From Muribaculum intestinale (lineage in GTDB: Bacteria > Bacteroidota > Bacteroidia > Bacteroidales > Muribaculaceae), in NCBI RefSeq assembly GCF_002201515.1, contig NZ_CP021421.1:124001-188000 (forward strand): 64,000 bases of DNA, read 5' to 3'. A program made the position numbers and the translations under genes. The notes under the pieces are model-generated. The model ran no database searches, was not told where the DNA came from, and was given only the letters and a program-made list of their open reading frames with translations. Positions 35,617 to 44,557 of the stretch are shown in pieces; the first letter of the stretch is position 1; each line of letters starts with the position of its first letter.

Positions 35617-37139
35617 ATCCCTACATTAAATCCATCCTCGCCACCGCAATTGCCGCATCGGCGGCACTGACACCCGCCAACGCCGAGCAACTGAAAATCA
35701 CGGTCGACTCAGCGCGACATGTGGTCATAATCCCCGCCGTGGAGGGTGGAGCCGACGTGGCCGTGGCCATAGTCGACGGTCGTATATCGTCGCCCGACAC
35801 CACAGTCACCATTGCATCACAGCTGCTGATGCAGAACGACCTGCACGGACATGTCGAGGATGCGGCATGGTATCTGCGTGCTCCACGCCGTGAGGCCGAC
35901 CCTGCAGCCGACGCCCTGATGCTGACTCAGGGATGGACACGCTACGACATGCCGGCGGCAATTCGCGGCGAAATCAACGACTCACTCCCCTACCCGCTGG
36001 AAATCGGAGCCCAGCTCGACGGAGTAATCCGCTCGAAATGGCGCGGAAAGCCACTGGCAGGAGTCACGGCCAACGTACTCGCACCGCGCATGGCCGACGG
36101 TGCATCGGCCATGACCGACTCCCTCGGGCGATTCCACATCACCGGAATCGAATGGCCCGACTCTACATTCTTTGTAATCAGTGCCATGAACTCAAAGGGG
36201 AAACTCGAAGAAAACATTCACCCCGACTTCGATTCATTCCCAACTATAGATATTCTCCCCGAATCGCAGTCAATAGCCGAATCTTTTGCCGTTCTCGACG
36301 AAGACCCTGACCTATGGGACAACTACGTGGCCCGACTCAACTCATCTCCGCAGGGAATGCAAATCTCACTACGCGAAGTCGTGGTCCGCGCCACCAAAAA
36401 GCGCGAGGGAGCCAACGCCATCGACTATCTTGCCTCCGTCTATATACGCCCCGACAATAATAAAGATATCCGTTCATATGAGGAGGCCGTCACTCACATC
36501 CCCGGTGTAAACGTGATAAATGACAGATTGTTACACCACCAAACACCTGTTGACGTATGTGTTGACGGTCGATATCTAGGGTGCTCCCCTCCTAATGATA
36601 GCGGTGGTAGCAATGTATTCTCCGGAGGCTTGATGAGATTGCATGAATATTCCCGGGCTCTTGCACACCGCGCTTTGGATAACAGCGATATGTACGACAC
36701 AGGGTTGCTTACCAATCAATTGAGGCTTGTAGACCTTGAGGAGATGTATCCGTTTGAGCACAATGTATCAGTAGCATACTTCCCTCCGTATCTATCAATG
36801 TTTTTTACGAAAGGGGCAAGCCGTGCAGGCTCAACATATATGCACAGTGGGGGTGTACTTAATATCACTACTAAAAATCCCGGAAAGATTCAGAATAAAC
36901 TTTCCCCGGAATACCGCATCATAATGCCCCTCGGCTACCAAAAGCGCAAAAAATTCTACACCCCTGCGTACACTCCAGAGGGTATTCCTGAGGACGAGAC
37001 CGGCGCCACCCTACAATGGCTACCGGCTATCGACCTAACGCAATCGGTAGAGCTCCCTATCCCCGTCAACATCTCCCCTTCCGAAATCACTGTATCCATC
37101 GAGGGTATCACATCGCAAGGCTCGGTAATCTCCAATTAG
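35613..37139 (+). CDS. TonB-receptor plug-domain protein, shortened
   Basis: 508 residues from MNPYIKSILATAIAASAAL (signal peptide ending ANAEQ). Order: a short stretch ending in a macroglobulin-like DTTVTIASQLLMQNDL region, MLTQGWTRYDMP, a carboxypeptidase-regulatory-like domain (GVIRSKWRGKPLAGVTANVL, TDSLGRFHITGIEW), then a TonB plug-like domain (SYEEAVTHIPGVNVIND..., MFFTKGASRAG, GGVLNITTKNPG). There is no outer-membrane barrel. Related Bacteroidetes proteins carry a longer macroglobulin-like part after the signal peptide; here it seems deleted. Function unknown, possibly an adaptor at the outer membrane. Confidence 0.6.
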   Translation: MNPYIKSILATAIAASAALTPANAEQLKITVDSARHVVIIPAVEGGADVAVAIVDGRISSPDTTVTIASQLLMQNDLHGHVEDAAWYLRAPRREADPAADALMLTQGWTRYDMPAAIRGEINDSLPYPLEIGAQLDGVIRSKWRGKPLAGVTANVLAPRMADGASAMTDSLGRFHITGIEWPDSTFFVISAMNSKGKLEENIHPDFDSFPTIDILPESQSIAESFAVLDEDPDLWDNYVARLNSSPQGMQISLREVVVRATKKREGANAIDYLASVYIRPDNNKDIRSYEEAVTHIPGVNVINDRLLHHQTPVDVCVDGRYLGCSPPNDSGGSNVFSGGLMRLHEYSRALAHRALDNSDMYDTGLLTNQLRLVDLEEMYPFEHNVSVAYFPPYLSMFFTKGASRAGSTYMHSGGVLNITTKNPGKIQNKLSPEYRIIMPLGYQKRKKFYTPAYTPEGIPEDETGATLQWLPAIDLTQSVELPIPVNISPSEITVSIEGITSQGSVISN

Positions 37140-37587
37140 CATAATAGTCGCCGTGCTACGCCCGACGACTATCCCATATGACGGATACCATCACCGGCTC
37201 CTCTCCACTGAATTAGGCCGCACTACGTCATGCGTCAGCACCATAAAGAGTGCGGTATTCCCTCATTATTTTCAGATATATGCCAATGCCAAGGACAAGT
37301 CCCACCGTTCCCCCCACAGCCATACCCCATATATACGACATGTCGTCAGACAACGCCACAGCCACACTACCAAGCACAGGCACAAGCAGCACTATCAGTA
37401 CAGCCATGAACATATGGTGGCGACGACGATAATAGCGTGCTTTTTCAGCCACCTCGGCCACCCCCATGCTGCAGCAGTCAATCTTCTTTATGCCAATCAT
37501 CAGATACAAATCCATCATAGATGCCACCAAAAAGAATCCGCCAAACAAAATCCGCGGAAACATCGGCAATATATGCCTATAAAGTAT

Positions 37588-38816
37588 CAGGGCTGGCGCA
37601 TGAGATTTAACTCAAATTCAGTCAAAAATTCACCTGATTATGTGAAATAAACTTTCAGATATTGCATATATTGCTGAAAATGGATATATTAGAGGTATGC
37701 AAATAGAAATTTTCAGCAAAGTAAAAGACCCGCGCGACTTGGGCAAGGTTAAACATGAGCTCGAGGATGTGCTCCGAATGGCACTCATCGGCGTGTTGTG
37801 TGATTGTGAGGACTGTGACGACATATCGGATATGGTTACAGACCGAGAGGAAGAATTCAAGGCCGCCGGATTGCTGAAGCTTAGCAACGGCGTCCCGTGT
37901 GGTGACACGATACTTCGTGTTGTAGAGTCTGTCAATCCCGCTCAGCTCCGGGCAAGTCTTGATTGCTGCCGAGGCCACATAATCGAATCCCTGTGCGGCA
38001 ATCAGGTCATCATTGACGGTAAGAAACTGCGGGGTGAAAATCCCAGGAGTCCCGGATGCCACGGACTGTATATCCTCAATGCGTGGGTATCTGAAACAGA
38101 AATCTGCGTTGCCGAAAAGCCGGTGGATGGCAAGACCAACGAACTTACGGTTCTGCCGTCCGTATTGTCCTCTTTATGGCTTACAGGGGCATTGGTTTCA
38201 GTCGACGCAATGGGGACCCACCGTAATATCGCAGAACAGATCATGCTCCAGGGCGGCGACTATCTGATGGCGCTTAAAGACAATCAGCCGATACTCAAGA
38301 GCTTGACGGAAAGTATCTTTAGTAGGACTACTCCATTATCGGTATACACAACCGAGGAAAAGGGGCACGGAAGAGTTGAGAAGAGAACCTGTTCAATTAT
38401 GGATACGACACTTTTGGAACAGGAGGGAATGTACGAGAAGTGGCCCGGTCTTAAACGTATCATAAAGATGGAGCGTGAGCGTACTGAGAACGGTGCCCGC
38501 TCGCGTGAAACAATCTACTATCTCAGCAGCGTGGAGAAAGATGAGGCTTCTTACTATGCGATGCGTATTCGTGCGCACTGGGGTATCGAGAACAAACTGC
38601 ACTGGCATCTCGACGTGACGTTTCGGGAAGATATGTGCCGCGTACGCGCCAAGAATGGCGCTGTCAATTTTTCAGCGATGCGCAAGTATGCATTGGAAAT
38701 GCTTAAAAAGCAGAACGATAAACTCAGCCTTAAACGAAGACGCAAAAAATGTATGTGGAGCACTGAATATCTGTACAAAGTCTTTAAGGATAGTTAAATC
38801 TCATGCGCCAGCCCTG
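37588..38816 (+). mobile_element. ISAs1-family insertion sequence (1229 bp)
   Basis: Terminal inverted repeats CAGGGCTGGCGCATGAGATT..., 9-bp target duplication ataaagtat at 37579-37587 and 38817-38825. Both boundaries are confirmed by restoration of the host gene. Confidence 0.93.
37697..38797 (+). CDS. ISAs1-family transposase
   Basis: 366 residues. DDE core: VIIDGKKLRG (first Asp), LVSVDAMGTH (second Asp) and HWGIENKLHWHLDVTFRED (Glu in the HWxIEN motif), all typical of ISAs1. N-terminal DDE_Tnp_1-associated segment begins DPRDLGKVKHEL. Intact. Confidence 0.93.
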   Translation: MQIEIFSKVKDPRDLGKVKHELEDVLRMALIGVLCDCEDCDDISDMVTDREEEFKAAGLLKLSNGVPCGDTILRVVESVNPAQLRASLDCCRGHIIESLCGNQVIIDGKKLRGENPRSPGCHGLYILNAWVSETEICVAEKPVDGKTNELTVLPSVLSSLWLTGALVSVDAMGTHRNIAEQIMLQGGDYLMALKDNQPILKSLTESIFSRTTPLSVYTTEEKGHGRVEKRTCSIMDTTLLEQEGMYEKWPGLKRIIKMERERTENGARSRETIYYLSSVEKDEASYYAMRIRAHWGIENKLHWHLDVTFREDMCRVRAKNGAVNFSAMRKYALEMLKKQNDKLSLKRRRKKCMWSTEYLYKVFKDS

Positions 38817-39031
38817 ATAAAGTATCACCGACACCGCACACATCAGCATCCCGACTACCGTAAATATTCGGTAGCGTCTTACAAGCCTGTCACGGGCAGT
38901 CACAATCCTGCCTACCTTTATCTTTGCCATCTGCTCATCAGTGTTGCCTCTGCCCTCAAGCTCTGTCAGACGAGCATCAAGACTGTCGATTCTGCGTTTG
39001 AGTTCTTCAATATCCATATCCTATATTTTTA

Positions 39032-39379
39032 GAGCTTGTTTAATAATAAATGTTACCGTCAGGTCGGTCAGTCGGCAAGCAGATTTTCGCTTGTGATGAG
39101 GGAGTTATGTGGCTCCATAACGACCGAAGAGCGGGCGGAAAGATGCCGACGACTGACCGACGGGAGGTAATTTGTTCCATATTGTTAATATATTTTTACA
39201 TTTGCTTTAAAGCAGGCAAGAGATTGAATGGTTATAAAGCTACCTTTTGTCTCGTATATCCTGGCCACTTTTCGCCTTGTTCCTGCGGTCATGTACATAA
39301 AGTACAATCCTTCGTCACATGTCGGAAATCGACTCAAGCTATACGACCCTGGCGGCAACATTTATTATTAAACAAGCTC
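39032..39379. mobile_element. MITE, copy 1 (348 bp)
   Basis: Terminal inverted repeats GAGCTTGTTTAATAATAAAT (near perfect over about 35 bp) and a 3-bp target duplication TTA (39029-39031, 39380-39382). No transposase. Its core (minus strand, about 39080-39165) is shared with the shorter element at 58008. It sits between the ECF sigma gene and the membrane gene. Confidence 0.8.
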
Positions 39380-39405
39380 TTACAGTTTCTAAAGTTAAGG
39401 TCACG

Positions 39406-39903
39406 TTATTCCTCCGAGTACCTCACCAGCTTCTCCTTTATCCGTTTAAGCCTTGAAGCCACTGTGTTGCGGGACATCGCCATCACATCGGCAATCGCAT
39501 CATACGGATACCCGTCGAGCCAAAAGAGTATCATCGCTTTCTCCACATGGTCGAGCCTGTTGATAAGCCGGTGCATCTCAGATATCAGTTCATTACGGTT
39601 GCACCCCACATCGGCCACATCGGTCAATGCCGATAACGGAATGTGGGCATCGGCCCGTCGGTTTCTGCGGAAAAAACTCACACAACTGTTCAGGGCCACA
39701 CGGTAAACCCATGTACGCACATCCGACTCGCCGCGAAACCGGTCCATACCGCGCCAGAGATTCACGTAGGTCTCCTGCCGCATATACTCATAGTCCTAGA
39801 CACAGCCGGCATACATGTAGCACACCCGGTTGACCGTACACCTATGCTCCCGCAATAACTGCAAGAAATTGTCATCCGTTTTCTCTAATAAACTAATATC
39901 CAT
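39406..39903 (-). pseudogene. ECF RNA polymerase sigma factor with in-frame amber codon
   Basis: The frame from 39903 (MDISLLEKTDDNFLQ) reads region 2 of an ECF sigma factor, meets TAG at codon 36 (39796-39798) within CV*DYEYMRQETY, then continues in the same frame through RTWVYRVALNSCVSFFRR (region 2.3-2.4) to region 4 (YPYDAIADVMAMSRNTVASR) and ends YSEE. Relatives have Glu or Asp at the stop position, one base from TAG. Reinitiation at Met41 (39783) would lack most of region 2. Confidence 0.85.
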
Positions 39904-40081
39904 ATTCAGGAAATCATCTTCAATACCATTAGACGCATCCGCTCCATATTAGTTCCGCCCCAATCATCGTTTATACACGCAAAATTGCATACTGACGTTA
40001 CGAATATTCGGATTTCTACTAAATCCCAACATTATTATATGTTTTTCCATGAAATATCTTGCATTCCATGACACAATTACA
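39904..40081. other. Intergenic region between divergent genes
   Basis: No gene seen; holds the upstream sides of the sigma and DUF4234 genes. Confidence 0.4.
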
Positions 40082-40089
40082 TATATTTG
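40059..40089 (+). promoter_or_regulatory. Promoter of the DUF4234 gene
   Basis: TATATTTG at 40082-40089 with an upstream TTGC about 20 nt away; leader about 65 nt. Confidence 0.55.
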
Positions 40090-40157
40090 CGAAACATACA
40101 AATCAATTATTAATACACTATTTTTTCCGGACAAGGACGGAAGTAAAATCAATCGCT

Positions 40158-40592
40158 ATGCTACCCACCAATCGAGGCTTTTGGCTCACACTCATCCTGT
40201 CAATACTCACATTAGGTATCTATCAGTGGTATCTCGTCTATGCATTTGCCCGCGAGACAAATATCGCATGCCGCAGAGACGGCCAAAACACTACAGGACT
40301 GTTCCTGTTCATCATCCTGACAATAATCACATTCGGCATCTATTCGATTGTCTGGTACTGCAAATGGATTAGCCGCTGCAACACATATCTCGCAGTCAAC
40401 GGACAGCCACAGGGACTACAGGTAAGCACCTATCTCCTCTCTCTCTTCTTCGGATGGCTTACACTCGGCATATTCAATCTTGTCGTCTTCTGCAAAATGC
40501 TCTATCTGCAAAATGCGGTAAACAATACCTACAACAACATCACCGGATGCACATCAGAAGCTCCCGCAGGATATGCTCCCGCCGCAGTCTGA
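40158..40592 (+). CDS. DUF4234 membrane protein
   Basis: 144 residues from MLPTNRGFWLTLILSILT; the frame is open earlier, but this start directly precedes the first TM. Three hydrophobic segments, each followed by a repeated LTLGIYQWYL/ITFGIYSIVW/LTLGIFNLVV motif, the hallmark of DUF4234. Function unknown. Its stop abuts the stop of the convergent nucleotidyltransferase gene with no spacer. Confidence 0.8.
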   Translation: MLPTNRGFWLTLILSILTLGIYQWYLVYAFARETNIACRRDGQNTTGLFLFIILTIITFGIYSIVWYCKWISRCNTYLAVNGQPQGLQVSTYLLSLFFGWLTLGIFNLVVFCKMLYLQNAVNNTYNNITGCTSEAPAGYAPAAV

Positions 40593-41348
40593 TTATAGTC
40601 TAACGCCGCCTCCCAGACATTCCTCCGCCCGGCGCAGTTTGTCGAGCGTACCTATATCGTGCCAGTTCGTACCCGCGGGCTGGCACCATCCTTTTATATA
40701 CATCCTGCCGCACGACTCGATATAATAGTCAGTAATCGAAAACACCTTCTTCCCGTTGGCCCGGCCATAACGGCATATATCCTCAACCAGGCGGGGAGAT
40801 ACAATATGAACCCCTCCAAACGCCATCGTCGCCAGCCTGGATATATCCAGTCGCTCCGGACGCACTCGGCCACTGCTGATATCAGTCCAGCCATGCATAC
40901 GCATGTTCTTGTCAAACAGCAGATAGCGCGATGTCGCCCTATGGCTGGTAAGCAACGTGGCATCAGCGCCCGACGCCTCATACACCCTCTGCATTTCCAC
41001 AAAATCCACATCGGTATATATGTCGGCATTATGGAGCAGCACAGGCTCATCGCCTGAAAGCCAATCGGCGGCTGCCGCCACTCCGCCTCCAGTGTCAAGC
41101 AGCATACCGCTCTCGTCGCTTATATGCAGCCTCATCCCGAAGTCGTCGTGCTCTCTGAGAAAATCTCTCACCTTGTCGGCAAAATGATGCACATTGACCA
41201 CCGCCTCCCCTATACCGTATGACTTCATGCGTATAAGCACACGCTCAAGCATCGCTACACCGTCAAGCTCGACAAGCGCTTTAGGCACACTATCGGTAAG
41301 CGGACGTAGCCGTGTGCCCAGACCGGCGGCAAATACCATCCCTTTCAT
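40593..41348 (-). CDS. murU: MurU-like sugar-1-phosphate nucleotidyltransferase
   Basis: 251 residues, RmlA/GT-A fold: MKGMVFAAGLGTRLRPLTD with the pyrophosphorylase motif GxGTRLRPLT and PKALVEL, LLHNADIYTDVDF with the metal Asp. Coupled (ATGA overlap) to an AmgK-type kinase, it fits MurU, which makes UDP-MurNAc from MurNAc-1-phosphate in peptidoglycan salvage. General NDP-sugar pyrophosphorylase activity is the alternative. Confidence 0.8.
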   Translation of the reverse strand: MKGMVFAAGLGTRLRPLTDSVPKALVELDGVAMLERVLIRMKSYGIGEAVVNVHHFADKVRDFLREHDDFGMRLHISDESGMLLDTGGGVAAAADWLSGDEPVLLHNADIYTDVDFVEMQRVYEASGADATLLTSHRATSRYLLFDKNMRMHGWTDISSGRVRPERLDISRLATMAFGGVHIVSPRLVEDICRYGRANGKKVFSITDYYIESCGRMYIKGWCQPAGTNWHDIGTLDKLRRAEECLGGGVRL

Positions 41349-42820
41349 CGACGCGCATTATAAATAGTAGAGATGCCCTGCTCGCGATGACAAAGCACCA
41401 CCTTTACTCCATATTTTTCATTGAGATGACGGGCCATATGCTCGGCGGCATACACCGACCGGTGTTGCCCGCCGGTACAGCCGAAACTCACCATCAGCTG
41501 CGAGAATCCACGCTCAAGATAGCGGTCGACAGTCATGTCCACGAGAGCATACGCATTGTCGAGGAAACGCGTTATCTCCCCGTCACTCTCCAGGAAATCT
41601 ATTACCGGCTGGTCGCGCCCGGTAAGGGTAAGATACTGGGGATAACGCCCGGGATTATTGAGCGCACGGCAATCAAACACAAATCCGCCGCCATTAGGCA
41701 TAGAGTCGTCGGGGATTCCCGACTTACGATAGCCGAAACTGAACACCCTTATTGTCATATCCTTGCTCTGCGAGCGCTCATTGTTCCATCGAGGCAGTTC
41801 TGTCAGGCGCCGCAGCGTGTCCATCAGGCATGGCATACCGTCAGGGGCATCAGGGTCATCAAGCAGAACGCGCAGATTGTCAATCGCCGACGGAATGCTC
41901 TGGAGGAAATGGGCCTTGCGCTGTACAAGACCCCGCAGCCCGTATGCACCGAGCACCTGGAGTGTGCGCAACAGCACAAACAGCTTCAGTTCCCGACGGA
42001 ATTCAGCTCCATCGAGAGCTATATACGGCTTCGATGCCCGGATGTATTCATCGATAAGTTCATCGCGCAACTCATCCGGATAATGCGCCTGTGCCTGCCA
42101 CAGAAAAGACACTACATCATAATGATACGGGCCACGGCGTCCGCCCTGGAAATCAATAAACCGCAGACTGCCGTCGGAGGCAAGCATAACATTGCGCGAC
42201 TGGAAGTCGCGGTACATGAATGTAGGCGTATCATGTTCGAGCACCTTGTCACACAAGACAGTGAAGTCTCGCTCAAGCATCACCTCGGAATGCTCCACCC
42301 CTGAAGGCTTCAGAAAGCAATATTTGAAATAATTCAAATCCCACATCAATGCCCGGCGGTCCATACGCCCCACCGGAAAGCATACCCTGTCGAAGTCGAG
42401 CCCTCCGGCTCCCTCCCACTGCAATACCGGCAGCGCGGCTATAGTGCGCCGCAACACATCACGCTGCTCATCGCTCCATATACCCTGGGTACGTCCGGGA
42501 GCGATAAATCCGAACAGTGCCGTAGAACCGAGATCCTCCTGTATATAATATATACCGTCGTCACTCACGCCACGCACCTCCGGCACCGGAAGGCCTTTGA
42601 CGCGAAAATGACGTGAAAGTTCCACAAAGGCCCTGTTTTCCGAAACGTCGGTACCGACAACTCCGATGAGCGATTCAACACCGCGCATGCGGTAATATTT
42701 ACGTCCCGAGCCGGCTCCTGGCAACAGCATCATGCTTTCAGGAGCATACCCGGTAGCCTCCTGATATAGCCTGTAGAGCACATTGTCAACCCCTATTGTA
42801 CCGTTTCTTTCTTCATTCAT
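41345..42820 (-). CDS. Fusion of AmgK-like sugar kinase and RapZ C-terminal domain
   Basis: 491 residues. Residues about 15-345 are an aminoglycoside-phosphotransferase-fold kinase (MMLLPGAGSGRKYYRM; catalytic loop MYRDFQSRNVML; metal motif FIDFQGGRRG) matching AmgK, the anomeric MurNAc/GlcNAc kinase. Residues about 355-491 are the RapZ C-terminal domain (VFSFGYRKSGIP, FDCRALNNPGRY, SFGCTGGQHRSVY). In proteobacteria RapZ senses GlcN6P and controls amino-sugar synthesis, so the fusion may link wall-sugar salvage with sensing (inference). Confidence 0.85.
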   Translation of the reverse strand: MNEERNGTIGVDNVLYRLYQEATGYAPESMMLLPGAGSGRKYYRMRGVESLIGVVGTDVSENRAFVELSRHFRVKGLPVPEVRGVSDDGIYYIQEDLGSTALFGFIAPGRTQGIWSDEQRDVLRRTIAALPVLQWEGAGGLDFDRVCFPVGRMDRRALMWDLNYFKYCFLKPSGVEHSEVMLERDFTVLCDKVLEHDTPTFMYRDFQSRNVMLASDGSLRFIDFQGGRRGPYHYDVVSFLWQAQAHYPDELRDELIDEYIRASKPYIALDGAEFRRELKLFVLLRTLQVLGAYGLRGLVQRKAHFLQSIPSAIDNLRVLLDDPDAPDGMPCLMDTLRRLTELPRWNNERSQSKDMTIRVFSFGYRKSGIPDDSMPNGGGFVFDCRALNNPGRYPQYLTLTGRDQPVIDFLESDGEITRFLDNAYALVDMTVDRYLERGFSQLMVSFGCTGGQHRSVYAAEHMARHLNEKYGVKVVLCHREQGISTIYNARR

Positions 42821-42910
42821 AAATCAGCATCTAAGAGCATATTAATAATCCATGAATTCCTGACAGCGGATTTCACAGCACAGTTCAAAATCCGCCTCGC
42901 CGACGAGTCC

Positions 42911-43849
42911 TCAGTGTGCCGGCTTGCTTGGATGTCCCTGACTGAGACGATCGGCAAGCACCACTCCGAAGAGTATCAGGCCGCATCCGAGATAGCCTAT
43001 CCATGTCACCTGTTCACCAAGGAACACTGCCGAGGCCACAAGTGTGATTATCGGCTGTACGTATAGATAATTGTTGGCCTTTACAGCACCTATGCCCTTG
43101 ACCGCCCAAGCCCATATGAGAAATGCAAGCATTGAGCAGAACACGCCAAGAAAAATGAAATTGACCCATACGGCTGTATCGGAAAACACTTTCAGATTTC
43201 CGTGTTCAGGCTCGGTAAACAGGAATGGCAACGCCGTAAGGAGCCCATAGAAAAAGGTCTTTCGGGTTATGAACAATACCGTATAGAACGCGCTGAGTTT
43301 ACGCAACACAAGTGAATATACAGCCCAGCTCACTGCGGCAGCCAGCGCAAGCAAATCGCCGAGAGGCTTTACCGCCAGCACAAATGAACTGTTGAAAATC
43401 ACCAGACCCACACCGAGAAACGCGACAAGCGAACCGGCCACCATGCCACGCGACGGACGCTCTGATTTATACAGAACGCCTACGAGAAGCGTAGTTATAA
43501 GTGGCGCGAGCGTGACTATGAGCGACACATTCGACACAAGAGTATGCTCAAGAGCGGTATTCTCCGCTATGAAATAGAGAGAACCGCCACACATGCCGCA
43601 CGCCACAAACAGCAATTCATCGCGCACAGAGTTGGAGACCATACGTCCATGGCATACAAGCAGTATCAGCAGATATGCGAGCAATGTACGGTATACATAC
43701 ACCTCGGTTGGCTGAAGGCCATGCTCAAGTAGCACTTTTGTAGACACAAACGACACTCCCCAGGCCGCTACGGTGAGCAGCGCGCCTACATTATAGAGTA
43801 TCATTGACATCTGTGGACGATGGTTTGCAGTACCGGTATGCTGGGACAT
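42911..43849 (-). CDS. EamA/DMT-family transporter
   Basis: 312 residues with ten hydrophobic segments in two EamA repeats (about 20-150 and 160-300). The second repeat ends GYLGCGLILFGVVLADRL. Substrate unknown; family members export amino acids or metabolites. Monocistronic, with its own -7 box. Confidence 0.85.
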   Translation of the reverse strand: MSQHTGTANHRPQMSMILYNVGALLTVAAWGVSFVSTKVLLEHGLQPTEVYVYRTLLAYLLILLVCHGRMVSNSVRDELLFVACGMCGGSLYFIAENTALEHTLVSNVSLIVTLAPLITTLLVGVLYKSERPSRGMVAGSLVAFLGVGLVIFNSSFVLAVKPLGDLLALAAAVSWAVYSLVLRKLSAFYTVLFITRKTFFYGLLTALPFLFTEPEHGNLKVFSDTAVWVNFIFLGVFCSMLAFLIWAWAVKGIGAVKANNYLYVQPIITLVASAVFLGEQVTWIGYLGCGLILFGVVLADRLSQGHPSKPAH

Positions 43850-43970
43850 AAAGGCTCTATTTTGGCAATGTGGTTATGTTGATAATCAAAAATCGCTCTC
43901 TTTGATATTGCCCAAACTATATTGATTCAGATTTTGAAAAGTAGACAATCTCTCACATGCAATTTTTATG

Positions 43971-43978
43971 CAAAGATA
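43971..43978 (-). promoter_or_regulatory. -7 box of the EamA transporter gene
   Basis: TATCTTTG on the minus strand, giving a leader of about 115 nt. Confidence 0.5.
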
Positions 43979-44020
43979 GCGATTTTTGAATATTTTCCAT
44001 CAGTCGGAAAATAAACTTTT

Positions 44021-44557
44021 TCAATCTCTGCTCCATGCCACAACGCCTCCGGCCTTGCGGGAGGCCGCTACATCGACAAGGCGCTGATTGGACGAGCCGC
44101 GGAACAGCAGAGCTGTGTCGCGCATACTCTCTATAAAAGGCCCGTCGACAAGCACATCGACAAACTCCATAAGTGGGGCAAAACGCGGCGCAGCAGCTAC
44201 ATGCTCGTAGGTGAATCCTGTGTAGCACCACAATGTATATCCGGCACGTTTGACGGCGCCGGCGAGAGCAGTGACACCTTCGGCCTGATACAACGGGTCA
44301 CCGCCTGAAAAAGTGACATTGAAGTCATTCTCCCTCACCGTGTCCATTATCTCGGCCACACTCATCTCGCGGCCTCCGTCGTGAGCCCACGATTCCGGAT
44401 TGTGACATCCGGGACATGCATGGTCACACCCCGCCAGATATATCGATGTACGGAGTCCGGGGCCGTCGACGCTGGTGCCGGCAACTATGTCAAGCACCCT
44501 CAGCCTTATGTTTTTTTCTTCCTCAGTCGGAGTATAGTCCGCGTCCTGCAACATCAT
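44021..44557 (-). CDS. nrdG: NrdG, anaerobic ribonucleotide reductase activase
   Basis: 178 residues, radical-SAM enzyme with cluster motif CDHACPGCHNPESW (CxxxCxxC) and VTFSGGDPLYQ. It installs the glycyl radical on NrdD. Starts within the nrdD stop (ATGA overlap). Confidence 0.95.
   Translation of the reverse strand: MMLQDADYTPTEEEKNIRLRVLDIVAGTSVDGPGLRTSIYLAGCDHACPGCHNPESWAHDGGREMSVAEIMDTVRENDFNVTFSGGDPLYQAEGVTALAGAVKRAGYTLWCYTGFTYEHVAAAPRFAPLMEFVDVLVDGPFIESMRDTALLFRGSSNQRLVDVAASRKAGGVVAWSRD

Larger units (their letters stand above)
37228..39017 (-). pseudogene. Four-helix membrane protein, split by ISAs1
   Basis: The N-terminal part (39017-38817; coiled-coil-like MDIEELKRRIDSLDARLTE, then a first TM) and the C-terminal part (37578-37228; three TMs) join in frame when the ISAs1 element and one 9-bp duplicate (encoding I-L-Y) are removed. 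The restored protein has 183 residues. It lay downstream of the ECF sigma gene on the same strand and may have been its membrane partner (inference). Confidence 0.85.
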
